Assembly (NCBI GenBank): GCA_000320545.1
Contig: ADNK01001575.1
Coordinates: forward strand, 1 to 61,850
Length of the DNA: 61,850 nucleotides
Origin: Bigelowiella natans CCMP2755
Lineage: Eukaryota > Cercozoa > Chlorarachniophyceae
Reading direction: 5' to 3'
A program made the position numbers and the translations under genes. The first letter of the stretch is position 1; the number at the start of each line of letters is the position of its first letter. Below are positions 1 through 14,218 of the stretch, in pieces. Under the pieces are notes generated by a model. The model was not told the DNA's origin. It did not search any database and saw only the letters and a program-made list of their open reading frames with translations.

Positions 1-2429
1 ATCCTCCCCCCGCGCCAGTTTTTTTTAAGATTTTAACGAGGTCGTCATGTCCTCCTTTTTCTGCGATTTCTAAAGCATTGCCAGTGTGGGAGGCAACATT
101 CACATCCTATGAAAGTGAAACCGGAAGAAATTTATGATAGCAGAATTTAGGTAACCCCCCCCCCCCCCCGTCCTCCTCTCGTAATACCGTCCTTCTTTCA
201 AAGCTTGATGTAAAGAATTCGCAGCGTGTGCGCATGTATAGTTTTGCTCTAAGTCAACTACAGCATGCATAGTTTTCGCTCATAGTCAATTAACTAAAAT
301 TAAAAGATGCGGCGCGCTAGAATGTTACACTCATGTACAGCGTCAATATGATCTACATACCGCGCTCGAGTCGCAAAGAAGCTCGACAATTGTGTTGTGC
401 CCTTTCCTCACAGCCCAGATTAAGCCAGTTTGCCCCAGATCGTCGGTTTCATTCAAATCTGCATCATTGTTTACGATGTCCCTCACGGTATCTATCTTAC
501 CTGGAAAACGCATTAATTGCAATTACTTCGCAATGCAATCTTCATTTTGTTAAAATCTGTACATGGCAAGGTTCATTGTTCGTTTGGATGTTAGTTGTAT
601 TGAGCTAGAGTCCGACCCTCTTTGCATGCCTCGATCAAGGACATGTTTGCACGGAACGGTCTCGATTAGACGACGACTTCAGTATCCGCGCCTTTTGAAG
701 GATGAGGAGGAAGGAATAAAAATTACACAACTGTACCCAATTTATCAACCAAATCTGGAAATCATCTTAGGACAAGAAGAATACTTGCGGGAAAAGGATC
801 TGGGAAGAGGGGGAGCGGGGATGAATGTTGCTTCCAAATTAATTAAAATCGCAATATTTTACATACGACAATCAATTTATGTTGTCGCAGGCATATATTT
901 CATTTGGTTGTTTAATTCGGCGTTTGGTTTCTGCGACAACAGAGGTTTTCTCTACAGGCTGAGATTCCCGGAAAATCTTCCCGTGAATAGAAAACCTGCC
1001 TTGCCCAACACGCAAGTGTAGAATGTCTAAATATATTTCCGGCTTCAAATATTGCCCAGATGGAGTTCCGGAACTATCGCAGCATTAGCTTAAAATCCAT
1101 AAGGTTTTGACTCTGCGACAAGCAATAGTCGAAAATTAGACGCCAGTGAGAAGCGGAAGACTGAAACCAGAAATGAAACGTCCTCGCGTGCATTTGCGGG
1201 TCGGCCATTGTAGCCCGTCTAGGGGGGATGGGGAGGTAAAGAGGGGAGCCACTCTCATACATGATAGACAACGATGGTATAATTGGCTTCTTGAAAGAAA
1301 GCGGGTTCTTTCCTTATCCTTTCGACACGTTTCAATGAACACCAGAGCGCATGAACGCATGAGCGCTGTGTGGGACTCGTGCGCAATCATCAAGCGTATA
1401 GTCGTATGGTCTTATTATTATATGTGCATTTGCTTAAGCTGAAACGTCATTGTTGTACAACCTCGCACGTAGCAGCTAGATATGGCACTTCATGGCACTC
1501 ATCATCGATCACAGACAAATCCATTTCAGACATGCAACGCAACATGATCACATCTAGTGTGTCGTTGGGTACATGGTTGTACATACAAGCGACATATATG
1601 CGATATATAATGTATTGCATGTCTATCATTGCGTTGTGAAAATTGAATGATCCTAACGAGCTCCTGGTGCTAGCAGAGCAGCCAATTGACTAATAAGCAG
1701 ATGAGGGCTTGCGCGCATGCATTCGTGACGCGTAAATTGCACAATCCCCGTTGTGCATTGAATAGTCGCTGGGCAATAAATGAACGCCTATCGTTATAGC
1801 TGATAAAAACATCAAAAACTTATAGTCTTTGATATCCAAACATGCTTAGTTGCATATGCGACAGTGCTAGCTACACACTTTTTTGGACACTATATGCCAT
1901 TGCCATCTTTCATTCATGACAAATTACATTCGCGGTCATCTAGAACATCTCGTAAATATATAGATCTTATAATGACTTCTAAACTTGGTCGTCAGCATCT
2001 TGGCCACATCGACGCTGTGATTCAACACGGTTGTGAATGATGGGCCAAAATAAGCGAAATCTTAAAGTGAGCTCAGCGCTCTGAATACCTTCATCATATA
2101 TTCATTAATTTCTATCTATTACACACGCAAACGAGGAGCATCGCCAACACTTCGTGGCAAGCCCTCTAACGGTTGACAAGGCTAACAATTTGTGCTATTC
2201 TACATTCCCAGCATCTTCGCGCTGCAGGCAGGTGTGTGTGTGTTAGTTTCAATTAGTGTTCATTCAATTCTTTTTTTGATGAAAAGAGGAAAAAACTGAT
2301 TTATTTGCTTATTCGCGAGTTTCCGAGGGAAAACCCAATAGATCGCTTTGAGTGTGAAGTGCGGGCGGTCAATGGAACACCGTTCTTCGGATATGACAAA
2401 TGCGTTCGACTTGTGCCTAATAACCAAAC

Positions 2430-2468
<39 letters not shown>

Positions 2469-2524
2469 GTGTGTGTGTGTCCAAAGGTAAGAAAGAATAT
2501 CGAAATCTGTTTTTTCCATCGGCG
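1..2524. other. Gene-poor flank, no supportable gene
   Basis: No open frame here shows a recognisable domain, a run of in-phase exons or convincing coding bias. The longest frames are about 150 codons or less and look like chance. Homopolymer C runs occur near 160-170, and a CA/TG dinucleotide tract lies at about 2433-2480. It is downstream of the minus-strand gene that ends at 2525, so it may hold that gene's 3' untranslated region. Confidence 0.5.
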
Positions 2525-3641
2525 CTACGCATGCAGCAACGTTTTAGTTTTTGTATGAAAAAAAAAAAAGTCATCATCCTTACGTGAAGAAAGAGGAATT
2601 GAGTTGAGTGACGTGCCCGTTCTTAAACCGGTTCTTCGAGCAGTCGTCGGCCCCTTTACAATGCCGCTTGGGCTTGAATGTGTTCTTGCCGTTTGAGACC
2701 CCGAGCTGCCACCACCACCACTACCCCGCACAACACCAACAAAGTTATGCAATTGAGCTTGCTTGATGTAATCTGTTAGCGAGCGAGACGAATCTGGCTG
2801 CTGGTTGCTGACGACTTTGGCTGCATTCCCCCCCCCATTGATGCTTCTCTTTCTTGAGGACGAAGCGTTGGACGAGGACATGGCATAGTCGTGCTGCCGA
2901 ACAGGCTGTATCTGCGGTAGGAGCACAAAGAAAGGTAGAGGAGCGAAGAACATGCATTCGTCATCACCTCACTATTTGCCGTCCATAAGTCAAAAGTATA
3001 AACGTGGTGTGGCGGAGAGAAAGAACTCCAAAACGCCTATGCCTAGCTAAAGGACAATCGATGCGAATGATACATTTTTGGAGGCCAAAAAGAGCGAAGA
3101 CTCATTTCTTACCGAAGTGCGAGTAGAGACTGAAGGTGACGTGTTGCTACTTGTAAGCTGCGAAACTGCTCGTATACGCTGCGCAATGTTGCTTGATTCA
3201 TCCCATTGAAAACCGCTTCCTTCATTAATGCTCGGCGGACTGAGGGAGACGTCGGGAATTGTGAATAATCTTGCTTGTTAATAGCACATACACGGCACTC
3301 TTCTGAGGCGCATCTACGAAAAAACCTCCTGCTTAAGTCGAGGGAATATAGAAATCCGTCTTTCCCACGTAATATGGGTTGGAGAGCTTAAATGAACGAT
3401 AATTCTCGTCACAGAATTGAGTGGATTTGCGTCTGGACAAAGTTTATGAGGTTTCTCTATGCGACGTGCTCGTATACCTGTTGGGTCTATTTCCAACGCC
3501 CTCGCTCTCCATACTGCTACTCTTGAAAAACTTGGGACGCATCTTTGATGCGGAAGGGGCTTTTTTCTTGGCCTCCCACGCTCCTTTGGTGGTAACTGTA
3601 GCCTCCGGTGAAGAGCTACTGCTTTTTTTATTCGTGCCCTC
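2525..3641 (-). other. Serine-rich C-terminal exons of the CFAP57-like gene
   Basis: Three exons (3478-3641 phase 0 to 2; 3113-3269 phase 2 to 0; 2525-2911 phase 0 to stop) encode a low-complexity Ser/Gly/Arg-rich tail. They join in frame to the coiled-coil exon 3865-3937, whose sequence (LQKEMIGLKAELRLLK) resembles the last coil of CFAP57. The tail has no domain I recognise. The link at 4759 uses a weak donor (GTTCGA). If that intron is not real, the protein would stop at 4749 and these exons would be a separate gene. Confidence 0.65.
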
Positions 3642-4241
3642 CTAAACACACACACACACATACGCATGCTCTAATAATGAGAATAAATGAAGGTAAGCGA
3701 TAAAGGGAAAAGGAGAGCTCCTCCTATCTCCACTCTTATCACCACCCCATCATGACCTTGTCCTCTTCAATTTCTCATTCATTTCAACTTCGCAATTTTT
3801 ATTGTCATCATAGCTATTGCCATCAAAACTAGGGCTGATTTTGTGTTTATATGTGGAAAACCACCTTCAAAAGGCGCAGCTCCGCTTTCAACCCGATCAT
3901 TTCTTTCTGTAATCGAGAATTCTCCACGCGCATGTACCTAACAACACCCCATCGTGAATCCGCGCCGCCGTCGCAACTGCCTTATTGTTTTAACTAGAGG
4001 CATCATATCGTGCGAGTGGCTCGAATATTGGAATAATACGACGGATGCAGCGGTGAGAGGTAGAGATGCTGTTTTGGGGGCACAAAAGAAAAATACACGT
4101 AATAATGCAGTAAAGGGAAATCTGCAAGCGTTGGTTTGCATCTTACTCGAGATTCACTTTCGCTTTCTCCGCAAATCTGACGGCAGCACCAAGTTGTCTG
4201 AAACCGGCAAGAAGTATAGAGTGCGTGAGTTCGCGACGTGT

Positions 4242-4280
<39 letters not shown>

Positions 4281-4685
4281 GCGCGCGCGCAGCGACGGCA
4301 AAAAGAGACGTCTCTTCATATCGCTTGGTTGTACTGAAATGGAGGCTGCCTTTAATACAACAAACTTCTCTATGCATTTTAGGAAGATGTCACCGACGAC
4401 GGCGAGCACTATATGTGTAGATAATGACTAAGATCAAATGGTAATCTTCCGGAGGATGGTTACCGTTTAAGAGCCGACGACTCGCTAATCCGCCTTGTGC
4501 TGCCTTTGATGATCTTTCCGCGTGGTGATTGGGGCTGGCGCGGAGAAACCTTTCGACTAAATAAGCCCTGTAAAGCTTGTTCTACCCCACCCCCCCCTCC
4601 TCCACTTGCTCCATCTAAGTCCCCGGTCAGTGAGCTGGACCTTCAAGTACCAACAAACACATGCACACACACACACACACACACA

Positions 4686-4723
<38 letters not shown>

Positions 4724-4925
4724 ATATTACGTGAAATGAATTATGAATTCAATCGAACCTCTGATGAGAAGATGATGCCCTTGAGGAACTCTTAGAGCCC
4801 CCTCCCCCCCCACCCCCTCCCTTTAGCTTCCTAATCTGAGCGCGTTGGATCGCTATATCCGACTTGAGCTTCAGTACCAACCGCTTCTCGCGTATCCGCT
4901 CTCTCCGAATATCGTTCAATTCCTG

Positions 4926-4984
<59 letters not shown>

Positions 4985-5257
4985 ATTTATAGATATATCA
5001 CCACTTTCTTTGGTGGGAGTTTTTCCGTACCTCGAGGAGATGGGAGGGTTCCCCAACGACCTTCCTCCGCCATGTTTTGTTTGACTTGTCGCGCACTTTG
5101 GAGTTGCCAGCCTGGGCCTTGAGCGCATGATGCAGCGCTTTCATCTGAGATTCCATCTCATTTATTGCATCAGGTTGCTGGTGTACTAGCGAATCCATGT
5201 GCTCGTTCTTGAGGTGCTTGTTGTAGTATTTCTGTCGCGGGATTGGCCAAAGACTCA

Positions 5258-5296
<39 letters not shown>

Positions 5297-5467
5297 TTAT
5301 AAATATATATTACACTATGTAATATATGAATAATATCTGTGTTGTAATATGTATGTAAAATACCGTCAATGATGACTGCCATTGTTCCATGGGTGTGTCT
5401 TCTACGAGCTTCCTCAACTTGTCCACGACATTCTGTAAAGCTCGTTGGGATGACTGGAATTTGTGCT

Positions 5468-5506
<39 letters not shown>

Positions 5507-5565
5507 GATAAGGGAAGTAAGGCGGATATAAATAAATAAATATTTCAAAATATCTATCATATGTA

Positions 5566-5597
<32 letters not shown>

Positions 5598-8500
5598 GAG
5601 AGAGAGGGTGGGAGAGAGAAATCTTTTTATTTTCGAGCAGAATGAAACACTAAAGGCATAGTACCGAGCTGTTTGAATTGGATGGCTTTGGAAGCTATTG
5701 CATCCTTTTGCCCAGACCCTTGAAGCTCTAGCTGCATTTCGTGATTAGCTCGTGCTAGCACTTCCGCCTGAATTGTCATTTTAATTTATCGTAACGTTCT
5801 TTCATAGTACCACACAAATGCATTGTCATCTCCACGATCTATACTGCTGGTGTGCATCATTGGAATTCTTTTCAAATTTGAAGAAACACGCACCTGCATA
5901 GTGTTGATGGTCATTTTGAGCTCCTCCACCTTTGCATAGGGTTAGGAAAGGGGGGGGGGGGGGGGTTATCGTGATGATAGAGCGTACATCCAGATAATTC
6001 CAATGTGATATAATTGCGTCTTTTCCCTATATTTTAAAGTGTTTTGTATCTATATAAGATGCCTAGTCAGTGATCGTTTTGGATTATGCTGCCCAGTCAT
6101 CTTAGAGTGATCTTCGTCGTTGTTTTCGCGTTGTTTTTGGACCCCCTTGTCCTCAATCTCACCTTTTCTCTGAGAGGCTTTTGCTGATCTTTCATCTGCC
6201 CGATTTGCTGCTCCAGAACCTTCTGGTACTCTCCTCGAATCTCAATCTTTTATTTGAAAACAACATCATGTTAAGGCAGATACAAGCTTCCCAAGGAATC
6301 GATGAACATGGAGAGCAATCGCCTGACCTGATTCTTAAGCATAGTCGTTTCCACAGCCGCCCTCGAGACCTTCTCTTCAAAGATCTTTATCGTCTTTTTT
6401 TCTTCCTTGACCTTTTTCTTTAGATGCTCGATTTCATGCCGTTGCTCTTGTATTTCCCTCCCTTTAGATATTGAAAGTACGTGACACATTTGCATTTGCA
6501 TGCGACGCAATCGTCTTTCGGGGGGGATTTGGCATCTAGCTATGTGCTCTCAATATACAGTGTTCTTCCTCACGGTCTTTGTAGTCTTTCAAAGCAACCT
6601 AATCAATATTTCCAGGACTTCAAATTATGAAACACCGTAGAAACAAACAGGTAGTGCATGCGCACGATACAAATACGCGCGATCAAGTTTTTCCGTATGT
6701 CCAATGTATAAACACGATTAATCTTAAGATCTCATCATCACCTCATTGTGATGGATTTGGTTATCTCTCGCTCGAATCTGGTTCCCTGCTAGGAGGCTGT
6801 TCACAGTCGCCTTCTTCTCCATGCTCTTAATCGTTAAAAGATCTGGAAACATACAGCAGCGATAGCCGCAAGAGTCGGTGAGAAATCAGCCCCGCTTTGC
6901 ATATATCGAAAAATAAGTCAAATGTTTTTTGTGCTCGTATCATTGATTTGTAGAACAGTTGGTGTGGCAGGAAAAGCTTCATCTTGCTCGTTTTCTAACG
7001 CTTTGAGTACTCAGGGCAGAAGGCATGATGGCTCGGATGATCGTATGTTAGATCCCAAATCACGAACAAATCACTATAAACTTCGTAGTCCAATGCACCC
7101 ACGATTGCATATGTTATGTAAGGTATTACTTTTTTCTGCTAGCTGGTTATGCTCTTCCAGCTCTTGTCGCATGGTTTCATTAAACTGCTGAGTCTTCACC
7201 ACCGCAGTTTGCCTTTGCTTTGATATCTGCTCTCGGAGCCTTGTGATGAGGAGGTCTTTATTCGAATGCTCCAATTTATTGGCAGCACGTTCTTTCTCCA
7301 ACGTTGCTGCTGTCTCGTCAAGAGATTTCTTTTGTTCTGAGAGCACATAAAATCATACTGTCAGTACTGATACTTCAGCAGTGGGAATTCTCGCTCGTGT
7401 TATACGACAAGCGCTCAATACAGATACTGTGTAATTCTTTAATATAGAAGTTTGGTTGTTGCCTGCAAGGGCTTCGTCCTTTCGCAGCTCGAGTTCATCG
7501 CGGATATCGCGCAGTTTGATCCTCCATTCTTTTGTTATATCCTTGATTTCGGCCTCATTATCCTTCTCCATCTCTTGTTGGATAATCTATACAACAGAAC
7601 ATCCCCAGAATTCTGTTTTCAGTATGGAAAGAACCGGATGCGAGTGGAAGTGGCGAAGCAGCTCGCAGATAGATTACCTTATTTCGGAATTTTTCCTTCT
7701 CTTGCAGAGCCTGCATTTCCTGGATTAGCTGGTCCTTTTTCCTCAACAGCGAGCGCATCGCAGACTTCATTTCGCCGACTTTTTTTGCGTGATCATTGGA
7801 GAGCAGCTTCAGCGCGAAGTCTTTGTCGGTATTCATCTGTTTTCCAAAGGAAGCGGGAATAAGTGAGATTTCAAAGCAGACCAGATGCACACATTGCTAA
7901 TAACACACTCGGATTCTAATCTGCTATATCCAACGAAGAATTGTTGCTGTAAACCTCTTTTATCTTATGTTCCATCATTTTTCCAAGGCCTTTCAGTTTT
8001 TCGAATCCGGTTCTCGTCATTTGAACAATATCTTTATCCCCCGTAAAGAGCTGAAACAGAGAGCGATTGGAGAAAAGGGAAAAATCACCAAACTACTTGC
8101 TTAGACATGGAAGAGCATGCCAAAATTCCGACCAACCACCCCCCTGTTATGGCACTTTTGGACAACGGAGGAACTATGGAAGTGTTGTTGGCTGTATCTA
8201 AACTCTGTTTGCGTCTGACACTACGTACACCACGCACAAGCATGCTGGGCAAATATGAAATTAGGTGTGAGTATATTCCTGTGTCATCTGTGCATGATTG
8301 TTACCTCTCTCTGGAATTTCCTCTGCATTATTCGCCGACGGCGTTGCTCCTGAAAGAAAAAGGAATAGAATCAAGTTCTCCCTTCGGTTTTTCTATCTCA
8401 ATAAGTCAACTTTAGTCTCCCCGTCGGGCGCTGCAGCTTCTCCAGGCACCAACTTCATCAGCAACGTTTCAGGGTGTAGATGACCTCCTTCCATTCGAGG

Positions 8501-9599
8501 CAGGGAATCTTGAACGAACCATCCTAACGGAGTAGATTTATTCTCTCAGAATACGTCTTATGATACAGAAACTGTTACGCTATTTCTCAGAAGTCTATCC
8601 ATGATAGAGTGCCAACTCAATCATTTTATCGCTTCGAAATCCCCTTCTACACGCCACGGACAAATTTAACACAACAATGCTCGATGATCTTGGTAGAGGT
8701 TGTGCTCTTATATGTAGCGTGTGAAGTCTCCCAACCTAGGCTCCCGACGTGCTTGAAACGCATCAAGCCCATTAATGTCATACCACCCTCCGACGATAAA
8801 GCAACAACTTTGCCAGAAACAGGAAACACTTTAATAGAAACAATCCCGCTCTTTGAGACCGGGAAACATGCATACGGCAGCACGACAAACGCCCTCTTTT
8901 CCATATCCAGCCGTGGTGGCCATTTGCATGCTACTACTTTACCGCACTGAAGCCAACAAAGACAGCAATGGTATGAGGAAAAAATGAGTATTTTATGACC
9001 CCAATTCTTCACGATCATCATCATCCTTTTTGCTTCTTCCGAACACTTGGAGCATACCCCCCCCGCTACCAAGGCGCATCATATACGGACAAAACGAATC
9101 CTCCCATCTGTTCCTATCCCCTTTGCCTACATTTGTTCCTAAGAGAAGCACGTCGCGGTGAGCTTCGATTGCAATGCACGTGAAGCGCAGATTGAAGTTT
9201 CTCTCCATTTCCAAAGGCAGGATAGTGACCCCACGTGCTACTCTGCTCTCTGCTAGTTCTCCCTCTACGGTGCTGCCTCCTGGGTTGTAGTAGGTAAAGC
9301 AAAGACGCAGTAACTATTCGCACCTTCTGACTGTACATGTACCGAGCATGGGAGATTTTTATAGAATAAAGTTGAAAGATGTTTTAGCCTTGAAATATCG
9401 TGATCCCCCCCCCTTTCTATTTGAAGATCTCTGGAGCGGCAGTGGCATCTCCTTCCCTCCATTTATTTTGTTCTTGCATGCGAATTCCAGCCCCCACATT
9501 CTTCATAGATGCTTACCTGTCATGGAGGGCTGTCGTGACCCAAGGAACGAACTTGATATACTATCCTGCTGCATCCCAATGTCTCCTCCTTTTACCATT

Positions 9600-9674
<75 letters not shown>

Positions 9675-10557
9675 CAAATGGTAAAATCCTTAAAGATGCC
9701 TATCGACGGCATTATATCACTCTACAAAAAGAACCAACGCTCAAAGAAACACCAGTGCCTTGAAGAACTAGCAGTCGCGAGTTAGACACATCCTCCCCAA
9801 AGGCCACGGCTCTGAAATTGTGTGAAGGATTCCCCATCCAGAAGTTCGGGTTGTCTACGACGACTTGCTTCATCTTATACTCCTTTGGAAACCATCGCAC
9901 GATAAGGTACAATTGCGAACGTGCGGGTGTCAGAGCATGCACAGGTATTCATACTTCTGGATTTTAAAAATTAAAGGACGGTGATGTGGCTGCTGCCTCT
10001 CGATATATAGCCACATACTGTATGCGGGGCAAACACCGTTACGCCGAAATAACATATTTGCTCACGCGCAATTTCGTACATGATCACACAGGTGCGAGAA
10101 AGAGAGCGGGGGGGGGGGGGGGGTAGAGAGAGGGAAATAGAGAAGGAACTGCAACTGTCAAACGCAAAAGTCAAGTGAAATAAAACCAAAAACACATGCA
10201 GCGCCATCCCACCTTATCTTGGAAGATCTGCACGTAGGATCCCTTTCGAAAGTCGTAGGTGGCTACCACGCCCCCGCTACATACTCGTGTTAATAAGAGA
10301 TCATCTTCAGAGAAGCACAGATCTTGGATATCTCCTGACTTATCGAGTTGGGGTAGCGCGACAACTGGAGAATGCCACAATGTGCTATACACAGTCGCCT
10401 TTTTCCCTCTTGCTGTCGCAAACAAATGCCCCCCGTTTGACCACCGAAGCACCTAAAAAAAACACAAGGCTCATTTCCAGCTGTTGTGCACGCATTCTAA
10501 TGGAGGCTCGTAGCATGCTTCCCTCACGGGTACTATTTCTTGTTAAGAATGATACGT

Positions 10558-10591
<34 letters not shown>

Positions 10592-10893
10592 ATGTGCGTG
10601 TGTGTGTATGTGTGTGTTTCTGTGTCGGGGAAAGATCATAAGAATCCGTATTTAACCCACCACTTTCGTGAAACCATCCGACGTCGATACGTTGAACGTT
10701 GAAGTAAGGTGCAGACTGGGGTGTATGCCCCACACGATAGAGAACAACTACAAATAGTAGAGCGACGATGTTTTTCGAAAGGATCATGCGTGTCAGCATC
10801 AAAGGGCACTGAAATCGATAGTTTCCTCCAAACATAAAAAATAAATGACACTCATACTCGCTCAATTAGTTACATGGAAATAACCAAACACAA

Positions 10894-10960
<67 letters not shown>

Positions 10961-11866
10961 CATATTACTATCTTTGTATCATGTTCCCTTGGTTATGTCA
11001 CATCTACTCTCTGCACTGTTATTCCACACAAGCCAATAGTCGAACAAAAGAACATTCTCTCTGCAGCAAGCACCACCTGCACGTTGCTGTGCGTCGCCAC
11101 CAGCAGCTTGCTCCCATCAGGATGCAGAGATATATCTAAAATATCTGAAATCTGATGCAGACAAGGACCTAATGCAGCCACTCCGCCCTCTGCGCATCAT
11201 TTGGAAAAACATCAATGATTTGCACGTCCCCCCCCCGCGCATATCCAAGCAGATGGTAGTAATTCGTCTAGAACACACCTTGTCTCAAATCCAACAGTGT
11301 GAGCCGGCCGGAATCCTCGTGATAGGCGACTAGTGATGCACTCTGATCCGAGGAGGTTACCCTTGATACCTTTTGGAGGTCGCGACCACACAAATACAAT
11401 ATCAAGGATAACAGCTCATCGTTGTGTATTCACAGAAAAACGCTCTGTTCTTGGAAAGGCGGTCAAGGGCAATTTGCCTCGAAATATTGAAGTGCTTAGC
11501 ACGAATAAATTAGAAGTGAAGGTTTTTTTAAAAAAAAGTAATCAGGCGGTATTAGGAACTTCGATAACTGATATCGCGCAGCAAGGGCTCAACGGTTTCG
11601 AGCGGACTTTGAAACGAGCGTTTCGATTTTTGATTTCGTCATTAATTAGTGGAAAGAAGCATAGCATTGTGTCGCTAAAAGTGATATAGCACATTCGCTT
11701 TGCACCAAATTTCCGCGTAAACTGTGCTACTAAGATCTCTGTCGGTACCTTGGCTGTCTGGCCCGAAACCAATGTGAAATTTGCTATATGGGACTTCTTG
11801 TATTTGAGGGTCGTATTCAATACTTTGGATTTAAGAATCCCGAGACCCTTCATGTAAAACACGCGG

Positions 11867-11921
<55 letters not shown>

Positions 11922-11927
11922 AGGGAG

Positions 11928-11964
<37 letters not shown>

Positions 11965-13334
11965 GCGAGGGAGAGAAGAGACTTCTACCGACATATAGTG
12001 TCACACAGATGTAATTGTACACAAGATCAGCGTCCAAACAGAATAAAAATACTAGCGTATTCAGTCAGATATTCCATAATAAACAAAAAGTCTTTACACA
12101 GAGCGAAGAATACTTCACGAACTCTATCTGACCTCAGCGTGAATAACGATAACATCGTTATCTTCCCCTGGCAACTCATAAGACTGGACTGTCAAAATTC
12201 GCTCGCCTTGAGCGCCGGCCGTTTTGACGTCAGTGAAATCGTACTTTATCTCCGTACTTGAGCGGCTGAACACGTACACCTTTCCCATAGAATCGCCGCC
12301 AACAATGCCTAAAATATTACTCGCTCGATTAGTTTCGTCGTGCATTGATCGGAGCCCATCGGCGCTTTCAATACAGCAATATTCCCACTGAATAGGGGGT
12401 GAATACCTGATCTACATGGGCAGAGCGACAACATCGGGGACATTTCGACAGATTTGTGATCAGAATAGCTGATGCTTTGCAAGATTGCCCGACTCTTCGA
12501 GGAAACGATGAGAAGTTCATGCTGACCGGGAAATATATAAACACGTTTAGTGACGCAAGCACGCACGCACGTATACGCACATGCGCGTAACGAAGTTTGT
12601 TAAACTCGATGAAAAAATGTTCATTTCCTAATCCACACACACGTTAATAGCGAAATCCTTCTTCGGATTTGAGTAACCATAAGTCCCCTCTCCAATGTAA
12701 TGTGTTTTGTGTGAAAGAAAGCAGGAAAACTTCAGTATTTCAAACCATCTATGAGAACGCCCGCACTTCGTGCACAACGAATAAAACGATTTGGAATTAC
12801 CATTTTGTGTTTGTTGTTTCACTACACACAATCTCTACACGACATTTCTGGCAAACTAAATCTAGCAACCCTCATTTTCAGTATTTATCTATATTCTCCT
12901 CACTTGGGTTGAGGCTGCAAGTATTTGAGGCATTAGATAGCAATGCGCTTGCACATTATAATGCTTGTCTTCGTTCCTTGTCCCGCAGATGCAGGTGCTC
13001 TCCATTTTGGATCCTAGCCGGATGGTTCTCCAAAACTTGTTTCCTGGAGAAGGGAAAAGCTTTTTATACACTTCAAACAAAGTACAGCTTTTCTGTCTAA
13101 ATCGAAGATGATAATGCCTAACGTGTCACTCCAGGCTTGTCGATAACTCAGCTACGCATTTGCTTACCAGACGCGCACATCTCCAATGCATCCGTCGGAT
13201 GAAACGTGATGTTTTCAATTATAGCATCGGTATAAATGCCAAGAAATTGAGGCTGATATGATGGAATACGCGTACCGAAAAAAAGGCATAATTGTGAATT
13301 CAATTGCCCTTTGTAATATTGCAGCTCTCGCTAT

Positions 13335-13379
<45 letters not shown>

Positions 13380-13506
13380 TTCTCTCATTTTCGTGCAAGT
13401 ATTTAGTCTTCCTTGAGTGTCTGTGTTTGACTGTATCTTTCTTATTCGCTTACCTTTTGATATTATGTATGCTCTCACATCACACACACACACACATATT
13501 TATATA

Positions 13507-13544
<38 letters not shown>

Positions 13545-13740
13545 TATTAGCGCACTTCTTCTTGTTAACCTTCTTGCCTATAGCTACTGATTCGGTTCTC
13601 CATATAGCGATACGAGACTCATTCCGGCCTTCAAAGTAAATGGCAGCTCCGACATAGATGTTATTTGCAGATAAACATACAGAGTGGACCTGCGACACAT
13701 TTTCGAATATTTTCATGTGAGGCTATCACGTATGTACTCA

Positions 13741-13780
<40 letters not shown>

Positions 13781-14008
13781 ATATCATAGAGAGCAAAGGA
13801 AGAGGCATATTGCGTATGTGTATGTGTGTGTTTTACTCTCATAAATTCTATAATTTCGAGATGAATCTTCCAATCAAAACACGCAATCATTGGCATATAA
13901 ATGTGATAGAGTAAGAATGAAAAGAGACCTGGCCCTCGGGTATGGCCATTTCAAACATCACAGCTCCTGATTTCCAAGAACATGAATACTCAGTTCCATT
14001 TCCATATT
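2525..14008 (-). CDS. CFAP57: CFAP57/WDR65-like ciliary protein, many exons
   Basis: This is a spliced minus-strand gene. The N-terminal exons form WD40 repeats: 13929-14008, 13570-13689, 13168-13252, 12904-13043, further exons to about 8.6 kb, and 10213-10452, which carries SNGGHLFA as in animal CFAP57. The following exons are coiled coil: 6328-6461 (approximate), 6163-6246, 5894-5929, 5665-5767, 5364-5467, 5031-5231, 4759-4922, 4147-4197 and 3865-3937. The tail is serine-rich: 3478-3641, 3113-3269 and 2525-2911. From 6246 to the stop every junction is GT-AG and keeps phase. The order propeller then coiled coil is that of CFAP57, an axonemal protein of inner dynein arm docking in cilia. That role is family knowledge. 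The first exon was not found; several middle exons are approximate. The gene implies a flagellated host. Confidence 0.82.
4664..4721. repeat. Compound (CA)n(TA)n microsatellite
   Basis: A CA run of about 10 units is followed by a TA run of about 15 units. It lies inside an intron of the minus-strand CFAP57-like gene. Similar compound tracts occur at about 4927-4980, 10896-10957, 15200-15272, 21895-21976, 22617-22695 and 46869-46936, and the reverse arrangement at 11875-11918, 23703-23765 and 47665-47731. Confidence 0.95.
4925..4980. repeat. Intronic (CA)n(TA)n tract abutting a splice acceptor
   Basis: Read on the gene strand this is (TA)n(TG)n ending directly in CAG before the exon at 4922. 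The TG repeat therefore sits where a polypyrimidine tract normally is. The same layout is seen before the exon starting at 5467. Confidence 0.9.
8600..14008 (-). other. CFAP57: WD40 propeller part of the CFAP57-like gene
   Basis: Exon translations show repeated WD-type strands, for example ISLHPDGSKLLVATHSN near 11.1 kb, LVAYHEDSGRLTLLDLRQ near 11.3 kb and FTCIAIEAHRDVLLLGTN near 9.2 kb. Each falls in the order expected for the CFAP57 double propeller. Introns hold long (CA)n(TA)n, (GA)n and (TA)n tracts, such as 9601-9670, 10896-10957, 11875-11960 and 13341-13375. At least one exon between 13252 and 13570 is still unassigned. Confidence 0.7.
9601..9670. repeat. (CA)n(GA)n compound microsatellite
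   Basis: Seventeen or so CA units are followed by about 16 GA units, inside an intron of the CFAP57-like gene. Open frames across it translate to His-Thr and Glu-Arg runs and are artefacts. Confidence 0.95.
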
Positions 14009-14218
14009 CTAATCGACAAAGAAACAGACATATGGACAAGTGACGTTCTCCGCCCACCCACCCACCCGTGGCACGAGATATTAACGTCATCAAAGCGAAC
14101 GGCGCGATTCCTTTTTGTCCTGCAAATAGCAACCATCCCAACATATCGATTACAACAAATGATCCAAGAAAATCAAACATGTACGAAATTCAATCGAAAA
14201 AGTAGATTTACTATATAC

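Noticed and set aside
4664-5600. Regularly spaced dinucleotide repeats as a possible CRISPR-like array
   Set aside because: They are simple intronic microsatellites without unique spacers, in a eukaryotic gene.
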